Part shown: piece by piece, positions 1 through 5,840 of the stretch
How positions within the stretch are numbered: position 1 is the first letter of the stretch
Layout of the letters: every line of letters begins with the position of its first letter
From: an uncultured Bacteroidia bacterium
GTDB lineage: Bacteria; Bacteroidota; Bacteroidia; Bacteroidales; UBA932
Reading direction: 5' to 3'
DNA length: 8,004 nt
Assembly: GCA_902767355.1 (NCBI GenBank)
Contig: CACXHG010000178.1
Location: 1-8,004, forward strand
The notes under the pieces: model-generated
What the model saw: only the letters and a program-made list of their open reading frames with translations
Told to the model about the DNA's origin: nothing
Databases searched by the model: none
Translations under genes and position numbers: made by a program

Positions 1-678
1 CTCGTCGTTGGCCAGCACCGTGCCCAGCTCCTGGCACCAGTTTACACTGGTTTCGCCCTGATAGGCAATGCGGTATTGCATCAGGATATCCTGCTGCTGC
101 TTATAGTCCATAGCCTTCCACTGCTCTGCGCTGAACGGCTTCACCGCGCCGCAGGCGGCGTTTACGGCCGCACTGCCGCCCCGCTCGAATTTCTCCACGA
201 GGGTTTCTATGGGCAAGGCTTTGTCGGCGTCGTTGTCGTAGTAGTGCCCGAACATTTTCAAAAAGGCCCACTGGGTCCATTTGTAGTAATCCGGCTCGCA
301 GGTGCGCACTTCGCGGCTCCAGTCAAAGGAGAAGCCGATCTTGTCCATCTGGCTGCGGTAGCGGGCGATGTTCTGCTCGGTGGTCTTTGCCGGATGCTGC
401 CCGGTCTGGATGGCATATTGCTCTGCGGGCAGGCCGAAGGCGTCGTAGCCCATGGGGTGCAGCACGTTGAAGCCCTTGAGCCGTTTGTAGCGGCTGTAGA
501 TGTCGCTGGCGATGTAGCCCAGCGGATGGCCCACATGAAGGCCGGCTCCGCTCGGGTAGGGGAACATATCCAGCACATAGTACTTGGGTTTGGAAGGGTC
601 GATTTTGACCTCAAAGGTCTTGTTGTCAGCCCAATATTGCTGCCACTTTTTCTCGATTTCTACAAAATTGTAATCCAT
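1..678 (-). CDS. leuS: Leucyl-tRNA synthetase, N-terminal 226 residues (cut by window edge)
   Basis: Class I aminoacyl-tRNA synthetase that activates leucine with ATP and charges tRNA-Leu in the cytoplasm. The minus-strand frame is open from the ATG at 676-678 to the left edge, giving 226 residues of a protein that is usually about 800-950 long. It begins MDYNFVEIEKKWQQYW, a typical LeuS N-terminus. The Rossmann-fold catalytic start is plain: MFPYPSGAGLHVGHPLGY at residues 38-55 holds the HIGH-type signature as HVGH (48-51), followed by HPMGYDAFGLPAE. Near the left edge, VNWC and TVLANDE match the segment just before the CP1 editing domain. The editing domain, the KMSKS loop and the anticodon-binding domain lie outside the window. 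It is last in the minus-strand run, 39 bases after the M28-TonB_C gene, and has its own candidate -7 box in that gap. Identification is secure; no frameshift is seen in the visible part. Confidence 0.97.
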   Translation of the reverse strand, partial: MDYNFVEIEKKWQQYWADNKTFEVKIDPSKPKYYVLDMFPYPSGAGLHVGHPLGYIASDIYSRYKRLKGFNVLHPMGYDAFGLPAEQYAIQTGQHPAKTTEQNIARYRSQMDKIGFSFDWSREVRTCEPDYYKWTQWAFLKMFGHYYDNDADKALPIETLVEKFERGGSAAVNAACGAVKPFSAEQWKAMDYKQQQDILMQYRIAYQGETSVNWCQELGTVLANDE

Positions 679-703
679 TTTTCCGATTTGATTCTAGGCG
701 GTG

Positions 704-711
704 CAAATATA
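704..711 (-). promoter_or_regulatory. Candidate Bacteroidota -7 box for leuS
   Basis: The minus strand reads TATATTTG, an exact match to the Bacteroidota -7 consensus TAnnTTTG. It lies between the stop of the M28-TonB_C gene and the leuS ATG, with 25 bases from box to start codon. A leuS transcript starting here would have a leader of roughly 20 bases. I see no good -33 TTTG about 19 bases upstream. The box is followed by CACCG, as is the -7 box of the FISUMP lipoprotein gene. This suggests leuS can be transcribed independently of the upstream genes. Confidence 0.5.
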
Positions 712-717
712 AGGAAA

Positions 718-2007
718 TTACCTCTTTTTCAGCCTGAATTCTATCGGAATGACAATTTTTGTACGAACTTTTTTGCCGTCTATAGTGGCGGGTATCCATT
801 TGGGCGACGCCCCCACAACTTTCACGGCTTCCGCATCGAGGGTTTCGCTCACGCCGCGCTCGACGGCGACATTGCTCAGCTGCCCGTCCGCCTCTATTAT
901 GAAAGATACGTAAACCGTCCCCTGGATGCCGGCTTCTACCGCGGCATTGGGATATTTGAGATATTTGTAAACCCAGCTGTCAAGGAAATACTGGACGTCT
1001 TTGCGGAAGAAAAGCGGAGGCGTGTCGCAGTCGCTTGCGGCATAGACGCTTTCGGAGTTACTGGCGGCGTTGCCTGCTGACAGGCCGGGGCTGTTGCAGA
1101 CGGTCTTTATGAAAGCGGCGATGTAAACAGTTTCGGCCGCTAGGTTGTCGTACAGTACCAGCTCGGGGGTGTCCATGGTGGTCCGGTATTCCTTGCTGAT
1201 GCCGGTAGAGAAGGTCAGGTTGGGGATTGCCGCCTGCTTGAAGGCCAGGTTGTCGGAGGGGAACACCACGCCCTTGTGGATGCCCGGGATGGCCGAGACG
1301 GACTCGTTGCGAAGTACCTGGGACATTACCCAGCTCACGAGTGCGGGGTCCGTGGCGTGGTAGATCTCGAATGGATTCGAGGCGTTTCCGCGGCCCAGCA
1401 TATCCAGGTTGACCATCATCTTGACGTTGGCAATCTGGCTGAAGCCACCCGCAAGGGCAAAGTAGCGGCTGCCGGCGAATTCCTCTTCCATGGCTCCGAA
1501 TCCTACCAGCATCACGCTGCGGCTGAGGCCTTCGGGATATGAGGCAAGGATGCGGGCGGCCTCTATCAGGGCTGCCACGCCGGATGCGTTGGCGTCGGCT
1601 CCGGGATAAATCCTGCGCACCGGGCTGCCGTCTATGCTGACGCTGTAAGCTCCCAGATGGTCGATATGGGCCCCGACCACGATGTATTCGTCGCGCAGTT
1701 TGGGGTCTATGCCCTCTATTATGCCCACGATGTTGCGGGAGGAGATGGTGTCGCCGTCGGCCCCGATCACGGTGAAAGTATCCCCGTCGCGGCCGCTGAG
1801 CATGGTGATGCCGATCTTGTCCAACTGGTCATAAAGATAGCCGGCCGCGGCCCTTTCTCCGGCGCTGCCAGCCTTGCGGCCTTCGAGGGCAGGGGAGCAG
1901 AGGAAACGGATATGCCCTTTGATATTGTCCACCAGAGAATCCGCCGCGTTTCCTGCGACGGATATGCACAGCAGCAATCCCGCTGCCATTGTCTTCAATA
2001 TTCTCAT
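718..2007 (-). CDS. M28-family peptidase-like exported protein with C-terminal TonB domain
   Basis: A 429-residue protein starting at the ATG at 2005-2007. An upstream in-frame TTG at 2040 would add 11 residues ahead of an otherwise good signal peptide, so I prefer the ATG. Residues 1-21 form a signal sequence (MRILKTMAAGLLLCISVAGNA) with AxA-like cleavage; if uncleaved it would be a membrane anchor. Residues about 90-305 are an M28 metallopeptidase fold with visible ligand motifs: GAHIDHLG (His114), GADANASG (Asp138), MEEE (Glu174/175) and NLDMLGRG (Asp202). The usual final motif YHTxxDT reads YRTTMDT, so the fifth ligand His is Arg275. The linker at about 304-345 has two Cys (304, 327). Residues about 346-429 are a TonB C-terminal domain: YP at 352-353, GIQGTVYVSF, DGQL, LDAEA, PKW and a final IPIEF. 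Known M28 enzymes are zinc amino- or carboxypeptidases, and TonB_C binds TonB boxes of outer-membrane receptors. The combined function is unknown. It follows gcvT by 39 bases. Confidence 0.85.
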   Translation of the reverse strand: MRILKTMAAGLLLCISVAGNAADSLVDNIKGHIRFLCSPALEGRKAGSAGERAAAGYLYDQLDKIGITMLSGRDGDTFTVIGADGDTISSRNIVGIIEGIDPKLRDEYIVVGAHIDHLGAYSVSIDGSPVRRIYPGADANASGVAALIEAARILASYPEGLSRSVMLVGFGAMEEEFAGSRYFALAGGFSQIANVKMMVNLDMLGRGNASNPFEIYHATDPALVSWVMSQVLRNESVSAIPGIHKGVVFPSDNLAFKQAAIPNLTFSTGISKEYRTTMDTPELVLYDNLAAETVYIAAFIKTVCNSPGLSAGNAASNSESVYAASDCDTPPLFFRKDVQYFLDSWVYKYLKYPNAAVEAGIQGTVYVSFIIEADGQLSNVAVERGVSETLDAEAVKVVGASPKWIPATIDGKKVRTKIVIPIEFRLKKR

Positions 2008-2046
2008 ACAGTGGGCAGTGATGGGCAAAGACAGTGCCAAAAACGT

Positions 2047-3147
2047 TTAGCAGAAGGGCGCCTTCACCACCTGCGCCTTGAGCAGGCGGTCGCGGACACT
2101 GATGAAAATCTCGCTGCCGAGGGCAAAATGGGGGGCGTTGACATAGGCCAGGCCTATCGCCTTCTTTACGGTCGGGCCCATGGTGCCGCTGGTCACGTGG
2201 CCTATCTCGGCCCCGGAAGCGTCGCACACGGGATAGCCGTGGCGGGCTATGCCCTTGTCCACAAGCTCAAAAGCCACCAGCTTGCGCTTGAGACCTTCGG
2301 CTTTCTGCCTGAGCAGGAAGTCCTTGTCCACAAAGTCGCCCTTGGTGTCGCTGAACTTGGTGATCCAGCCCAGTCCGGCCTCGAGGGGAGAGGTGCTGTC
2401 GTCCATGTCGTTGCCGTAGAGCAGGTAGCCCTTTTCCAGGCGCAGGGTGTCACGGGCGCCCAGGCCCACGGGGATGATGCCGTAGGGTTCGCCGGAGGCG
2501 AATATCGCATCCCAGAGTTTGGGACCGTCGGCGTTTGTCACATACACTTCACAGCCGCCGCTGCCGGTGTAGCCGGTGGTGGCCAGCAGGGCATTGTCGA
2601 TGCCCGCAACCGTGAGCTGCTTGAAGGTGTAGTTGGGCATGTCCATGATATTCTCACTGCAGAGTTTCTGCATGACTTCCATGGCCTTGGGGCCCTGTAT
2701 GGCCAGCTGGCAGGTGTCGTCGGAGGCGTTTACCAGCTCGACGCCTGGCTTCATGTCGAATTGTTCTGCAAAGGAGCAGATGTGCGCCCAGTCCTTGTCC
2801 ACATTGGCGGCGTTTACGCCCAGCAGATATTTCTGGTCGTTGAAGCAATAGACAATCAGGTCGTCCACAATGCCGCCGCGGCCGTTGGGCAGGCAGGTGT
2901 ATTGCGCACGGCCCGGGTACATGGCAGAAATGTCGTTGGTGGTGATATACTGGAGCATGCGCTTGGCGTTGGGGCCGAAAACCCATATCTCGCCCATGTG
3001 GGAAACGTCGAACACGCCGACGCCCTGGCGGACTGCATTGTGCTCTTTGGAAATGCCGGAATACTCAATCGGCATGTTGAAACCTGCGAACGGGGCCATC
3101 TTGGCGCCGAGGGCAATGTGCTTGGGGGTAAAAACTGTCTCTTTCAC
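2047..3147 (-). CDS. gcvT: Aminomethyltransferase, glycine cleavage system T protein
   Basis: GcvT moves the methylene group from aminomethylated lipoyl-GcvH to tetrahydrofolate, releasing ammonia and giving 5,10-methylene-THF; it is cytoplasmic. The product is 366 residues, normal for the family (about 360-370). Visible signatures are FDVSHMGE (46-53), GGIVDDLIVY (91-100) with the conserved Asp pair at 95-96, a VNAAN stretch at 111-115, TGYTGSGGCE (191-200, usually TGYTGEDGFE), GLGARDTLRLEKG (228-240) and HVTSGTMGPT near the C-terminus. The start is GTG at 3145-3147; the next Met is residue 17, inside conserved sequence, so GTG is required. It begins 2 bases after the stop of the SPOR lipoprotein gene, suggesting translational coupling. 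gcvH, gcvP and lpd are not in the window, so the other glycine cleavage parts must be encoded elsewhere. Confidence 0.96.
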   Translation of the reverse strand: MKETVFTPKHIALGAKMAPFAGFNMPIEYSGISKEHNAVRQGVGVFDVSHMGEIWVFGPNAKRMLQYITTNDISAMYPGRAQYTCLPNGRGGIVDDLIVYCFNDQKYLLGVNAANVDKDWAHICSFAEQFDMKPGVELVNASDDTCQLAIQGPKAMEVMQKLCSENIMDMPNYTFKQLTVAGIDNALLATTGYTGSGGCEVYVTNADGPKLWDAIFASGEPYGIIPVGLGARDTLRLEKGYLLYGNDMDDSTSPLEAGLGWITKFSDTKGDFVDKDFLLRQKAEGLKRKLVAFELVDKGIARHGYPVCDASGAEIGHVTSGTMGPTVKKAIGLAYVNAPHFALGSEIFISVRDRLLKAQVVKAPFC

Positions 3148-3149
3148 GG

Positions 3150-3752
3150 TTATTGAATGTGCATTTTTTTGGCTGTATTATAGATCCAGATATCTTCCGG
3201 ACGCTTTTCGTTCTTATAGAAATCGAGCATCTTGCGATAAGACTCCTCGTAGCTGTCGCCGTGGCAGATCATAACTGCAGTGAAGCCATTTTTCATCTTG
3301 ACCAGCTCCACTTCTGCGCCAGAAGCGGACAGGCTGTTGTAGAAATAGCGGGCATTGTCTTCGTTTTTGAAACTTCCGAGGACAACCCAGAAACCTTCTG
3401 CAAGGCCCTCTGCCTCGTATTTTTCCTCTTCGGGGGTGGCGGCGGCCGTTTCGCCGCCGGATAGCGGCATCGCTTCGGCAGGGCTGGGGTCGGCGCTGGC
3501 GATGGTGGCTGCCGGGGCGCCTGTGTTGCCCTGCAGGCTGTCTTCTGTCATCAGAGCCAGGCTGTCCTGCGCATCCGCAACGCCCATTTCCACAGCCAGG
3601 GAATCGACGGTGTGCTGCATCTGCGCGCGCTGGGCCCGCAGGGCAGCTATATCTTTCGAGGTGGGTTTGCCAAGCGCCGAGCGGACAGCGTCGCAACCCG
3701 AGGCGAGTGTGGCGCAGATGGCCGCGAGGGCAATGATCCGGAGTAGTTTCAT
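3150..3752 (-). CDS. SPOR-domain lipoprotein
   Basis: A 200-residue envelope protein. The N-terminus MKLLRIIALAAICATLASGC is a lipoprotein signal with lipobox ASGC, so Cys20 would be lipidated. Residues about 33-57 (KDIAALRAQRAQMQHTVDSL) look like a short coiled coil. Residues about 58-118 are a low-complexity Ala/Ser/Pro/Glu linker. Residues about 119-192 resemble a SPOR domain: GFWVVLGSFKNEDNARYF, then a helix and VKMKNGFTAVMI, with a C-terminal extension ending KKMHIQ. SPOR domains bind glycan strands stripped of stem peptides, typically at division septa; a peptidoglycan-binding role here is inferred from the domain, and the specific function is unknown. It is the first gene of the minus-strand run and starts at the ATG at 3750-3752, directly behind a promoter-like sequence. 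Its stop lies 2 bases before the gcvT start. Confidence 0.87.
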   Translation of the reverse strand: MKLLRIIALAAICATLASGCDAVRSALGKPTSKDIAALRAQRAQMQHTVDSLAVEMGVADAQDSLALMTEDSLQGNTGAPAATIASADPSPAEAMPLSGGETAAATPEEEKYEAEGLAEGFWVVLGSFKNEDNARYFYNSLSASGAEVELVKMKNGFTAVMICHGDSYEESYRKMLDFYKNEKRPEDIWIYNTAKKMHIQ

Positions 3753-3758
3753 ACAGTG

Positions 3759-3789
3759 CGAAGGTAGGCATTATTCCACTAACGGCAAA
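3759..3789 (-). promoter_or_regulatory. Candidate promoter for the SPOR-gcvT-M28-leuS run
   Basis: On the minus strand, TTTG (3786-3789, inside a longer T run) is followed after 19 bases by TACCTTCG (3759-3766). These fit the Bacteroidota -33 TTTG and -7 TAnnTTTG elements, with one mismatch in the -7 box and the expected spacing. Only 6 bases separate the -7 box from the ATG at 3752, so the transcript would start at or within a few bases of the start codon. Confidence 0.55.
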
Positions 3790-3795
3790 AAATCC

Positions 3796-3803
3796 TATCT
3801 TTG
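3796..3803 (+). promoter_or_regulatory. Candidate Bacteroidota -7 box for capA-phoH
   Basis: TATCTTTG matches TAnnTTTG exactly and ends 4 bases before the ATG at 3808. Because this element is centred near -7, transcription would begin at or next to the A of the start codon, giving a leaderless mRNA. No clear -33 TTTG is visible at the usual spacing. It lies 6 bases from the -33 element of the divergent SPOR-gene promoter, so the two promoters share the same 55-bp gap. Confidence 0.55.
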
Positions 3804-3807
3804 TGTT

Positions 3808-4878
3808 ATGAAGAAGATTTGCACAGTCCTTGTCCTGCTCCTGCTGTGGCCCGTCCTGGCCCCGGCGGCAGAGCCTGACACGCTGCAAATGAGTTTCATA
3901 GGGGATGTGATGTCGCATTACAGGCAGCTGCGCCTGGCGCGCATTCCCGGGGCGGACAGCACCAGGGCTTCTTCCTATGACTTCAGTTCTTACTACACCC
4001 ACATCCGGCCGTGGCTGGACAGCAGCGACATCAGCGTGGCCAACATGGAGTTTCCGGTGGGCGTGGTGCCTTTCTCCGGCTATCCCTGCTTTTCGGCGCC
4101 GTCGTCGCTGGTGCAGGAGAGCATAGACGCCGGCATAGACCTGATGCTGGCGGCCAACAATCACATTCTGGACAAGGGTAAGCGCGGCCTGGACAGCACC
4201 CTGTCCCTGTATTCGCGCCTTCCCGTGCGCTACACCGGAGCCTGGCGCGATACCACCGACGAATGGCTCAACAACCCGTCCATTATCAACGCCAAGGGCT
4301 TCAGGGTGGCCTTCATCAATTTTTCCTACGGCTTCAACGGGTTTTCGGTACCGGAACCCTTTGTCCTGGGCCAGATGGATTCCCTGCAGATAAAGCGCGC
4401 CATAGCGCGAGCCCGCGACCGTGGGGCGGACTACATAGTGGCCCTGCCGCACTGGGGGCTGGAATACAGGCTGGACTACAGCCCGGAGCAGAAGCGCTGG
4501 AAGGAGCGCCTCTACCGCTGGGGCGTGGACATGATTGTGGGTTCCCACCCTCACGTGCCGCAGGCTGTGGAGTATGAGGGCGGCCGCATAACCGCTTATT
4601 CCCTCGGCAATTATATCTCAAACATGAGCATAGCCTACGGGCAGGTCGGCATACTGCTGATAGCCCGGCTGGTGCGGCATGAAGACGGCGGCATAGAAAC
4701 CCTTCCGCCGGAAATTCACTATCTTTGGTGCGGCAAGGGCGGCTTGATGGAAGAGAATTATTCGGTAGTGCCGATAGAAGAATACCTGGACAGGCCCGAA
4801 GCTTTCCGCCAGCGCTCGCAGTGGGAGAAAATGAAGCGGGAATATTCCGTAATCAAACAAAAATTCATAAAAGATTGA
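3808..4878 (+). CDS. CapA-family (PGA_cap) metallophosphoesterase-like protein, exported
   Basis: A 356-residue protein of the CapA/PgsA family, which has a calcineurin-like metallophosphoesterase fold; members are linked to poly-gamma-glutamate capsule synthesis, but many have unknown substrates. Residues 1-21 are a signal peptide (MKKICTVLVLLLLWPVLAPA, cleavage near Ala20-Ala21). Metal-site motifs run in family order: FIGDVMSH (30-37; Asp33, His37), SVANMEFPV (76-84; Asn79, Glu81), AANNHILDKG (115-124; Asn118, His119), PHWGLEY (214-220; His215), GSHPHVPQ (245-252; His247, His249) and YSLGNYIS (264-271). The frame is open further upstream, but that part lies antisense to the SPOR gene; the ATG at 3808 gives a clean signal peptide and follows a -7 box. 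No pgsB/pgsC or capB/capC partners are visible, so a poly-gamma-glutamate role is not supported here. It is the first gene of a pair with the phoH-like gene, which overlaps its stop codon. Confidence 0.93.
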   Translation: MKKICTVLVLLLLWPVLAPAAEPDTLQMSFIGDVMSHYRQLRLARIPGADSTRASSYDFSSYYTHIRPWLDSSDISVANMEFPVGVVPFSGYPCFSAPSSLVQESIDAGIDLMLAANNHILDKGKRGLDSTLSLYSRLPVRYTGAWRDTTDEWLNNPSIINAKGFRVAFINFSYGFNGFSVPEPFVLGQMDSLQIKRAIARARDRGADYIVALPHWGLEYRLDYSPEQKRWKERLYRWGVDMIVGSHPHVPQAVEYEGGRITAYSLGNYISNMSIAYGQVGILLIARLVRHEDGGIETLPPEIHYLWCGKGGLMEENYSVVPIEEYLDRPEAFRQRSQWEKMKREYSVIKQKFIKD

Positions 4879-5837
4879 ACAAGACAATTACCCTCGAAGG
4901 TCTCGACCCCATTGAAATCCTGGGCGTCAACAACCGGCTGTTCGACCAGTTTAAGTCGTATTTTCCTCAGTTAAAGGCCATCTCGCGCGGCAATGAGATT
5001 ATTCTGACAGGCAGCGACGCTCAGATAGCGCTCTTTGAAGAGAAGCTCGGGGCGCTCATACAGCGGCGCATGACCAAGATGAACCTGAACAGCTACGATG
5101 TGGAGGCTCTGTTCGAGGAAGGAGGCCGCGACAAGGAGGTCGGCAAGGTGGATATGCTTGCCGGCAGCGATTATATAATTGTCTATGGCGCAGACGGAAA
5201 GTGCGTCAAAGCCCGCACCGTGAACCAGAAGCGCCTGGTGAAGGAATATTACGACAACGACCTGATTTTCGCCCTCGGTCCGGCCGGTACCGGCAAGACC
5301 TACACCGCGATAGCCCTGGCCGTGAGAGCCCTCAAGAACCGCGAGGTCAAGCGCCTGATACTCACGCGGCCGGCGGTGGAAGCCGGCGAGCGCCTGGGCT
5401 TTCTGCCGGGCGATCTGAAGGATAAACTGGACCCGTATCTGCAGCCGCTCTACGATGCCCTGCTGGATATGATTCCCGCAAAAAAGCTGCAGTCGCTTAT
5501 GGAAGACGGCACCATCCAGATCGCCCCGCTGGCCTATATGCGCGGCCGCACCCTGGACAAGGCTTTCGTGATTTTGGACGAGGCCCAGAACACGTCGCTC
5601 TCCCAGCTGAAGATGTTCCTGACCAGGATGGGCAACGACGCCAAGTTTATCGTGACCGGCGATGCCACCCAGGTCGATCTGCCGCACAAAGAGGATTCGG
5701 GGCTGCTAAGGGGAGTGGAGCTGGTGCGCGGCATACGCGGCATCTCGGTGGTCAATTTCACCAAAGAAGACATAGTCCGCCACCCTCTGGTGACCAAGAT
5801 AATAGAGGCGTTCGAGAAGAAGGAGAAAGAAGCCTGA
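4875..5837 (+). CDS. PhoH-family ATPase (YbeZ type)
   Basis: A 320-residue cytoplasmic P-loop ATPase, the normal size for short PhoH/YbeZ proteins, which in studied bacteria bind ATP and are linked to RNA metabolism and ribosome assembly with YbeY. Residues 1-110 are the N-terminal KH-like part (LEGLDPIEILGVNN). Walker A is GPAGTGKT at 135-142, Walker B is FVILDEAQNT at 231-240, and TGDATQVDLP at 261-270 is the conserved family motif. TRPAVEAGERLGFLPGD is also typical. I place the start at TTG 4875-4877, which overlaps the capA stop as TTGA; it gives an N-terminus matching the family, whereas the in-frame ATG at 4725 would add 50 unrelated residues from inside capA. No Shine-Dalgarno site is obvious, so translation is probably coupled to capA. 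There is no PIN domain and no ybeY next to it. The stop lies 3 bases from the end of the convergent lipoprotein gene. Confidence 0.94.
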   Translation: MNKTITLEGLDPIEILGVNNRLFDQFKSYFPQLKAISRGNEIILTGSDAQIALFEEKLGALIQRRMTKMNLNSYDVEALFEEGGRDKEVGKVDMLAGSDYIIVYGADGKCVKARTVNQKRLVKEYYDNDLIFALGPAGTGKTYTAIALAVRALKNREVKRLILTRPAVEAGERLGFLPGDLKDKLDPYLQPLYDALLDMIPAKKLQSLMEDGTIQIAPLAYMRGRTLDKAFVILDEAQNTSLSQLKMFLTRMGNDAKFIVTGDATQVDLPHKEDSGLLRGVELVRGIRGISVVNFTKEDIVRHPLVTKIIEAFEKKEKEA

Positions 5838-5840
5838 GAA

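Noticed and set aside
76..1080. 334-codon plus-strand open frame opposite leuS and the end of the M28-TonB_C gene
   Set aside because: It crosses the junction of two real minus-strand genes, with no promoter-like box at its start and no recognisable domain.
2008..2040. TTG start adding 11 residues to the M28-TonB_C protein
   Set aside because: The extension sits ahead of a well-formed signal peptide that starts with the ATG at 2005-2007.
1657..3156. 499-codon plus-strand open frame opposite gcvT and the M28 gene
   Set aside because: It is fully antisense to two confidently identified genes, resembles no family, and such long open antisense frames are expected from GC-rich codon use.
3355..3807. 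Upstream in-frame extension of capA
   Set aside because: It is antisense to the SPOR gene. The ATG at 3808 begins a normal signal peptide and has a -7 box in front.
3214..4554. 446-codon minus-strand open frame spanning the SPOR gene, the promoter gap and capA
   Set aside because: It runs through the divergent promoter and is out of frame with the SPOR gene; the sequence is Arg/His/Pro-rich shadow without domains.
3808..4878. Poly-gamma-glutamate capsule locus
   Set aside because: Only the CapA-like protein is present; no CapB/CapC or PgsB/PgsC partners are nearby, and CapA-fold proteins occur widely outside capsule loci.
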